This document shows positions 59,331 to 64,000 of a DNA stretch of 64,000 nt, piece by piece (the first letter of the stretch is position 1; each line of letters begins with the position of its first letter). This stretch comes from Pantoea sp. BAV 3049 (GTDB lineage: Bacteria > Pseudomonadota > Gammaproteobacteria > Enterobacterales > Enterobacteriaceae), in contig NZ_WHOY01000031.1 of assembly GCF_009765445.1 (NCBI RefSeq), forward strand, positions 2,144,782 through 2,208,781, written 5' to 3'. The notes beneath the pieces were generated by a model that was not told where the DNA came from, ran no database searches, and worked only from the letters and a program-made list of their open reading frames with translations. The position numbers and the translations under genes were made by a program.

Positions 59331-60365
59331 TTACTTACTGAAAGCGGCTTCGAATACGGCCACCAGCGCGTCGTTCTGCGATTGGGTGAGCGTATGGCCT
59401 TTCGGATCGAGGAACTGCAGGCTGCTGCGGTTATCCAGATCGCCAACCTGAAGTTTATAATCGCCGTTTGGCAGGCCAGGATCTTTCGCACCCAGCTTGT
59501 CCCAGTCTTCACTGTCTGGCGTTTTATAGGTCACGCTGAGGCTGCCCTGAGAACGGTTTTTGTCGGTCACTTTCATGCCAACTCGTCCCAGCGCCGCTGG
59601 GAGACGATCCCAGACGAGGTTAAATGGCGCACGCACGATCAGATCCGGCAGCCCGGTATCATCAGCACCGCTCTGCACATCAATCTGGGCAGAGCTGCGT
59701 TTAGCGGCGGCATTTTCATTGGTGGTTTCGATCTTATCCAGACCGCTGCTCAACTCGTTCAGCATCTGTGCAGTATAGCGTTGGATCTGGACCGGAGAGG
59801 TCACCGCCTTGCCTTCCTGCTGCAGCTCAAGCAGCCTGACGGTCAGCGCCTGCTGATAGCCCTGCTGCTGCACGCTGATCTGGTAGCGGCCACGATACTG
59901 ATGGTCTTCATCAGCACGGTTCCACTGCACCCAGTCGGTGGACAGCGTCTGGCTGGCATCAGTACGGCTGGCAATCGGGTAGTTACGCGCCTGAACCACG
60001 TCCACCACTTGCGGCCACAGAGCACCATTACGGGTGTTATCAACCAGCAGCACGCCAGAGTTTCCGGCGAACTGAGAGCGGGTTCCGTTCATCAGCGCCA
60101 GTGGCTGAGCCGGTGGACGGATGTCCAGCTGCTTGCCAATCGCGCCGGTGGAGCTGGCGGATGGAATATCAAAATCCCCGTTCTGCAGCGGCAGGATCAT
60201 CCCTGCTGGCGCATGCAGTTCACTGACGTCAGCGGCCTGCAGGTAAGATTCGTCGCCACTGACCTGGCGCTTGTAACGCTGATCGCTGGAACAGGCGGCC
60301 AGCATCATCACCAGCGATAATCCTACGACCTTCGCGACCGTGGATTTTTGTACTGAATAAGCCAT
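59331..60365 (-). CDS. bamC: Outer-membrane assembly lipoprotein BamC
   Basis: A 344-residue lipoprotein of the BAM complex (also called NlpB). The signal ends in the lipobox LVMMLAAC with Cys25. An unstructured N-terminal stretch that binds BamD follows, then two helix-grip domains (about 100-215 and 225-344). Length equals E. coli BamC. It follows dapA by 15 bases, the same pair as in E. coli. Confidence 0.96.
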   Translation of the reverse strand: MAYSVQKSTVAKVVGLSLVMMLAACSSDQRYKRQVSGDESYLQAADVSELHAPAGMILPLQNGDFDIPSASSTGAIGKQLDIRPPAQPLALMNGTRSQFAGNSGVLLVDNTRNGALWPQVVDVVQARNYPIASRTDASQTLSTDWVQWNRADEDHQYRGRYQISVQQQGYQQALTVRLLELQQEGKAVTSPVQIQRYTAQMLNELSSGLDKIETTNENAAAKRSSAQIDVQSGADDTGLPDLIVRAPFNLVWDRLPAALGRVGMKVTDKNRSQGSLSVTYKTPDSEDWDKLGAKDPGLPNGDYKLQVGDLDNRSSLQFLDPKGHTLTQSQNDALVAVFEAAFSK

Positions 60366-60380
60366 TAATTCTCCCTAAAT

Positions 60381-61259
60381 TTACAGCAGGCCTGCGTCTT
60401 TCAGTGCCTGCTCAACAACCGGACGACCGGCATCAGTCATCGGCGTCATGGGTAGACGCAGCGTGTCGGTTGCAATTAATCCTAATTTTTTAGCAGCCCA
60501 TTTTACCGGGATAGGATTAGGCTCAATAAATAGCTTCTGATGCAGATGCATCAGGCGCTGATTAAGGCGGCGAGCTTCCACAAAGTTACCCTGTTGTGCA
60601 AGCGTACAGAGCTCCCCCATTTCGCGCGCGGCGATGTTTGCCGTCACGGAGATGACGCCCCGACCACCCAGCTGCATGAAGTCCAGCGCAGTGGCATCGT
60701 CGCCGCTGACCAGAATAAAGTCTTCTTCAACCAGCTCTTGGATCTGACTAACCCGCGATAAGTTCCCGGTGGCTTCTTTGATTCCGATAATATTTTTGAT
60801 CTTAGCGAGGCGACCTACCGTTTCTGGCAGCATGTCACAGCCGGTACGCGACGGCACATTGTACAGCATCTGTGGCAGGTCGGTGCTTTCTGCAATGGCT
60901 TTAAAGTGCTGGTACAGCCCTTCCTGAGTCGGACGGTTGTAGTAAGGGGTGACGGTCAGGCAACCCACCACGCCGCTCTTTTCAAAGCGTCTGGTCAGCG
61001 AAATACCTTCCGCTGTGGCGTTAGCGCCGGTGCCCGCAATCACCGGGATGCGGCCGTCGGCCAGCTCCAGGGTCAGCATCACCACGTCACCGTGCTCGTC
61101 GTGGCTTAATGTGGCAGATTCACCGGTGGTCCCTACCGAGACAATTGCCGAGGTTCCGCTGGCAACATGATAATCAATCAGTTTTTTCAAACTCGCACGG
61201 CAGACATACCCTTTGTCATCCATCGGCGTAACGAGTGCAACAATACTTCCCGTGAACAT
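60381..61259 (-). CDS. dapA: 4-hydroxy-tetrahydrodipicolinate synthase
   Basis: A 292-residue TIM-barrel aldolase, identical in length to E. coli DapA. It condenses pyruvate and aspartate semialdehyde as the first step to diaminopimelate and lysine. The Schiff-base lysine is Lys161 ([11 protein letters not shown]); Tyr133 and Arg138 are in LYNVPSRTG, and GTTGES is at residues 43-48. The ATG at 61259 has a GGAGGGG ribosome site. An upstream frame to 61277 is rejected. It is the first gene of dapA-bamC. Confidence 0.97.
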   Translation of the reverse strand: MFTGSIVALVTPMDDKGYVCRASLKKLIDYHVASGTSAIVSVGTTGESATLSHDEHGDVVMLTLELADGRIPVIAGTGANATAEGISLTRRFEKSGVVGCLTVTPYYNRPTQEGLYQHFKAIAESTDLPQMLYNVPSRTGCDMLPETVGRLAKIKNIIGIKEATGNLSRVSQIQELVEEDFILVSGDDATALDFMQLGGRGVISVTANIAAREMGELCTLAQQGNFVEARRLNQRLMHLHQKLFIEPNPIPVKWAAKKLGLIATDTLRLPMTPMTDAGRPVVEQALKDAGLL

Positions 61260-61336
61260 TAGCCATCCCCTCCACAAACAAGTGCTTCATGGTACGGTTT
61301 ACGGCTATTGAAAAGCAAGCGGACATCCCCTCCAGG

Positions 61337-61360
61337 CCCCTTGGCAGGGGGTATTTTTTA
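61337..61360 (+). terminator. Terminator-like hairpin in the dapA-gcvR gap
   Basis: CCCCT/AGGGG with a TGGC loop is followed on the plus strand by GTATTTTTTA. No plus-strand gene lies upstream, so it could end an antisense or small RNA from the dapA side, or act in the gcvR leader. Confidence 0.45.
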
Positions 61361-61417
61361 TGTTTACCTTAGGGTTATCACAATTGCTAATCACTGAGAC
61401 CTACAGGAAGCCTCATT

Positions 61418-62011
61418 TTGCCGCAGTCAGAGCAACATCATCTGGTTATTACCGCGCTGGGGGTTGACCGCCCGGGGATTGTTAATACTATTACCCGTCA
61501 CGTCAGTAGCTGCGGTTGCAACATCGAAGATAGCCGTCTTGCCATGCTGGGTGATGAGTTCACCTTTATCATGCTGCTTTCCGGCAGCTGGAACGCTATT
61601 ACGCTGATTGAATCCACTCTGCCACTGAAGGGCGCAGAGCTGGAGCTGCTGATCGTCATGAAGCGCACCACCTTCCGTGAACGGCCGCCAATGCCTGCCA
61701 CAGTCTGGGTTCAGGTGGAAGTAACGGACTCGCCGCATATTATCGAGCGCTTTACCGATCTCTTTGATTCCCATCAGATGAATATCGCCGAACTGGTGTC
61801 CCGCACTCAGCCTGCGCAAGAAAATCGGCCACCCTTGCTCTATATTCAAATAACGGCTCACAGTCCTGCCAGCCAGGACGCCTCATTTATTGAGCAGGCG
61901 TTTAACCGCCTCTGTACAGAGTTAAAAGCGCAGGGCACTATTAGCGTGGTCCAGTATCCACAGCATGATGAAAAAATGGAGAGTAGTGATGAATCCACTG
62001 AAAGCCGGTGA
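61418..62011 (+). CDS. gcvR: Glycine cleavage system transcriptional repressor GcvR
   Basis: A 197-residue protein with two ACT domains (about residues 6-85 and 92-180). It senses glycine and binds GcvA to repress the gcvTHP operon. The conserved start is HHLVITALGVDRPGIVNTIT, and NIAELVSRTQPA marks the second ACT domain. The start codon is TTG at 61418, preceded by AGGAAG. The C-terminus is a few residues longer than in E. coli (190) and overlaps bcp by 23 bases in another frame. Confidence 0.93.
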   Translation: MPQSEQHHLVITALGVDRPGIVNTITRHVSSCGCNIEDSRLAMLGDEFTFIMLLSGSWNAITLIESTLPLKGAELELLIVMKRTTFRERPPMPATVWVQVEVTDSPHIIERFTDLFDSHQMNIAELVSRTQPAQENRPPLLYIQITAHSPASQDASFIEQAFNRLCTELKAQGTISVVQYPQHDEKMESSDESTESR

Positions 62012-62456
62012 TTTGGCACCGAAATTTAGCTTGCCCGATCAGGATGGCGAACAAGTAAATTTAACCGACTTCCAGGGACAGCGCGTTCTGGTGTATTTCT
62101 ACCCGAAAGCGATGACGCCAGGTTGCACCGTACAGGCGTGCGGCCTGCGTGACAGCATGGACGAGCTGAAAAAGGCGGGCGTGGAAGTTCTCGGCGTCAG
62201 CACCGATAAGCCAGAGAAACTGTCACGATTTGTTGAGAAAGAGCTCCTGAACTTCACCCTGCTTTCAGATGAAGATCACCAGGTTTGCGAGCAGTTTGGT
62301 ATCTGGGGCGAGAAGACCTTTATGGGCAAAACCTATGACGGTATTCACCGCATCAGCTTCCTGATTGGCACCGACGGTAAAGTTGAAAAGGTGTTTGATG
62401 ATTTTAAGACCAGTAACCACCACGATATCGTGATGGATTACCTGAAGTCAGCCTGA
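61989..62456 (+). CDS. bcp: Thiol peroxidase Bcp (thioredoxin-dependent)
   Basis: A 155-residue peroxiredoxin of the BCP/PrxQ class that reduces H2O2 and organic peroxides with thioredoxin. Peroxidatic Cys46 and resolving Cys51 are in MTPGCTVQACGLRD. The ATG at 61989 (MNPLKAGDLAPKFSLPDQDG) matches E. coli Bcp; a frame extension upstream is unsupported. The start lies inside the end of gcvR (23-base overlap), suggesting coupled translation. Confidence 0.96.
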   Translation: MNPLKAGDLAPKFSLPDQDGEQVNLTDFQGQRVLVYFYPKAMTPGCTVQACGLRDSMDELKKAGVEVLGVSTDKPEKLSRFVEKELLNFTLLSDEDHQVCEQFGIWGEKTFMGKTYDGIHRISFLIGTDGKVEKVFDDFKTSNHHDIVMDYLKSA

Positions 62457-62461
62457 TGCTG

Positions 62462-62489
62462 TAGCGGGCGGGGCCGTCTCCGCCCGCTA
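62462..62489 (+). terminator. bcp terminator
   Basis: TAGCGGGCGG/CCGCCCGCTA is a perfect 10-base stem with an eight-base loop, five bases after the bcp stop. No clean T-run follows directly, but the symmetry may serve the convergent perM gene as well. Confidence 0.6.
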
Positions 62490-62536
62490 TGAAAAGTCTT
62501 AAATTTTTTCATAAAATCCCTTTTATAAACGGGTAA

Positions 62537-63610
62537 TTACTTCAGCCGCTTTTTCTCTGTATGCAGCTCATCCGGCCAGGCGTGCGCCACCGCCTTGATC
62601 AGAGTTGCCAACGGGATAGCGAAAAACACCCCCCAGAATCCCCACAGGCCGCCGAAAATCACCACCGACAGGATAATCACCAGCGGATGAAGATTTACCG
62701 CTTCTGAGAACAGCACCGGCACCAGAATATTGCCGTCCAGCCCCTGAATAATCAGGTAGACGATAATCATCGTCCAGAAATCACCGCCGAATCCCCACTG
62801 CGCCAGACCCACGCCCACCACCGGAATGGTCACGGCCAGCGCACCAACATAAGGGATCAGCACCGAGAAGCTAACCAGCACCGCCAGCAGCAGCGCGTAG
62901 TTCATGCCAATCGCAAGGAAGCCAATCCACGTGGCGATGCCTACCACAATCATCTCCAGCACCTTGCCGCGAATATAGTTCGACACCTGCTGATGCATCT
63001 CTTCCCATACCTGCCCCGCCAGCCCGCGATTACGCGGCAGCAGGCGGCTGATAGCGGCCAGCATCTGCTCTTTATCCTTGAGCAGGAAAAACACCATCAG
63101 CGGCACCAGCACCAGATAGATCGCCAGCGTCATCAGACCAACCAGCGAGGCCAGAGAGTATTTCACCAGCTGATCGCCCATCCCGCTCAGGCGGCTGCGC
63201 AGGTTATCCACCACGATATCGACAATACCCACGTCCATCAGCGTCGGGAAACGCTCCGGCAGACGGGTGGCAAAGCGGTACAGCCCGGTGAGCATCGAAG
63301 GCAGCTCATGGACCAGATTGATGCCTTGCTGCCAGGCGACCGGTGCCACCACTAACACCAGCAGCAACAACAGCGTGGCGAACAGGGTAAGGATGATGCT
63401 GGTTGCCCAGGTGCGCGAGCATCCAAGACGTTCCAGACGCACTGTCGGCCACTCCAGCAGGTAAGCAACCACCAGCGCCACCAGTAACGGAGCAAGCAGG
63501 CCATTAAAGAAGAACAGAATGCAGAAGGCGGCAAGCAGGATCGCCAGCAGCGCAATCGCCTGAGGATCGCTGAATCGACGGCGATACCACTGTAATAAAA
63601 GGTCCAGCAT
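62537..63610 (-). CDS. perM: AI-2E family transporter PerM
   Basis: A 357-residue inner-membrane protein of the AI-2E transporter family with about seven or eight helices. The N-terminal FNGLLAPLLVALVVAYLLEW near 34-53 and the C-terminal QGLDGNILVPVLFSEAVNLH then PLVIILSVVIFGGLWGFWGV blocks are typical. It is the counterpart of E. coli PerM (YfgO), next to bcp. The substrate is not established, despite the family name. It is convergent with bcp. Confidence 0.88.
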   Translation of the reverse strand: MLDLLLQWYRRRFSDPQAIALLAILLAAFCILFFFNGLLAPLLVALVVAYLLEWPTVRLERLGCSRTWATSIILTLFATLLLLLVLVVAPVAWQQGINLVHELPSMLTGLYRFATRLPERFPTLMDVGIVDIVVDNLRSRLSGMGDQLVKYSLASLVGLMTLAIYLVLVPLMVFFLLKDKEQMLAAISRLLPRNRGLAGQVWEEMHQQVSNYIRGKVLEMIVVGIATWIGFLAIGMNYALLLAVLVSFSVLIPYVGALAVTIPVVGVGLAQWGFGGDFWTMIIVYLIIQGLDGNILVPVLFSEAVNLHPLVIILSVVIFGGLWGFWGVFFAIPLATLIKAVAHAWPDELHTEKKRLK

Positions 63611-63713
63611 GGAAGAGATCCTGGCTTACTGAAGAAGGGGGAAGAGTGTACCTGAAAGCGCGGTGGGATGTCGCGCGCCGGACCGGCTGCACCGAAGCAC
63701 AGCCGGTCCGGCG

Positions 63714-64000
63714 TTAACCCTGATGACGCTGAAGTTCCAGTGCGGCAGACTCCTGCTGCTGAGCGGTGACCACGCGGTTACGACCGGCATTTTTTGCCTG
63801 ATACAGCGCATCATCGGCCTGCTTGAACGTCCGCTCTATTGTCATCTCATCAGCTTTCCAGAAGGCGACCCCAACAGAAATGGAAATATGTCCGACAGAA
63901 GGCAGCTGCAGTGATTCGATTTTCTTCCGCACCCGCTCGGCAATCACCACAGCAATATCGCGCTCGGCACCCGGCAGGATCATCAGAAACTCTTCACCAC
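63714..64000 (-). CDS. GGDEF diguanylate cyclase, C-terminal part
   Basis: The 3' end of a gene that runs off the right edge of the window. The minus-strand reading opens with the catalytic GGEEF motif at 63987-64000 (the first Gly codon is cut by the edge). The GGDEF-domain C-terminus follows, including SVGVAF near 63866-63883 and ADDALYQAKNAGRNRV near 63774-63822. It should make c-di-GMP from two GTP. The sensory N-terminus and identity lie outside the window. It ends 103 bases from the perM start. Confidence 0.88.
   Translation of the reverse strand, partial: GEEFLMILPGAERDIAVVIAERVRKKIESLQLPSVGHISISVGVAFWKADEMTIERTFKQADDALYQAKNAGRNRVVTAQQQESAALELQRHQG

Noticed and set aside
61289..61326. 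A short leader peptide frame upstream of dapA
   Set aside because: The ATG at 61326 directly abuts GGAGGGG with no spacing and the frame runs out of phase into dapA; initiation there is unlikely.

Overview
The window is an ordinary chromosomal stretch of an enterobacterium, most likely Erwiniaceae (Erwinia or Pantoea type). From memory of the E. coli K-12 map, the backbone follows the 52-56 minute region almost gene for gene: yfeR-yfeH-ypeB-ligA-zipA-cysZ-cysK-ptsHI-crr, cysM-cysAWTP, yfeX-yfeY-yfeZ-ypeA-amiA-hemF, maeB, talA-tktB-ypfG-nudK, narQ-acrD-ypfM-yffB-dapE-ypfN-ypfH-tmcA-ypfJ-purC-bamC-dapA-gcvR-bcp-perM. Protein lengths agree with the E. coli products to within a few residues. I see no rRNA, tRNA, CRISPR array, insertion sequence or prophage. 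The genus call is an inference. It rests on moderate GC content, the absence of ucpA, murQ/murR, eut and aegA from their E. coli positions, and a sugar-acid cluster suited to plant material.

Four segments break the E. coli order. (1) 11218-14004 holds a GntR/FCD regulator and a CpxRA-like two-component pair between crr and cysM. (2) 26454-33995 is a seven-gene cluster between maeB and talA. Its enzyme set matches the known D-apionate degradation route: D-apionate oxidoisomerase, 3-oxo-isoapionate decarboxylase, L-erythrulose kinase, L-erythrulose-1-phosphate isomerase and D-erythrulose-4-phosphate isomerase. An MFS transporter and a SorC-family regulator accompany them. The end product, D-erythrose 4-phosphate, is a substrate of the transaldolase and transketolase encoded immediately downstream. 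(3) 39265-44305 is a five-gene operon for a CUT2-type (ribose-like) ABC importer with an M20 deacylase. It is preceded by two LacI/GalR-type CCGG-centred palindromes, but no LacI-family gene lies in the window. (4) 44703-46756 holds the asparagine permease ansP, with a PurR-like box in its promoter, and a small DUF1471 periplasmic protein.

The backbone covers sulfate assimilation (cysZ, cysK, cysM, cysPTWA), the PTS core (ptsH, ptsI, crr), DNA ligation and division (ligA, zipA), the cell envelope (amiA, bamC), haem synthesis (hemF), NADP malic enzyme (maeB), non-oxidative pentose phosphate enzymes (talA, tktB), nitrate sensing (narQ), drug efflux (acrD), lysine/diaminopimelate synthesis (dapE, dapA), purine synthesis (purC), tRNA acetylation (tmcA) and peroxide defence (yfeX, bcp). 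The left edge carries a flxA-like gene with a good flagellar sigma-28 promoter. The right edge cuts through a GGDEF diguanylate cyclase exactly at its GGEEF motif.

The main candidates for follow-up are the D-apionate cluster with its repeated TGAACATATGAACA elements, the ABC/M20 operon with orphan paired operators, the PurR-like box on ansP, a nested inverted-repeat element between hemF and maeB, the hairpin in an unusually long ptsH-ptsI gap, and two very small genes at 52263-52748.
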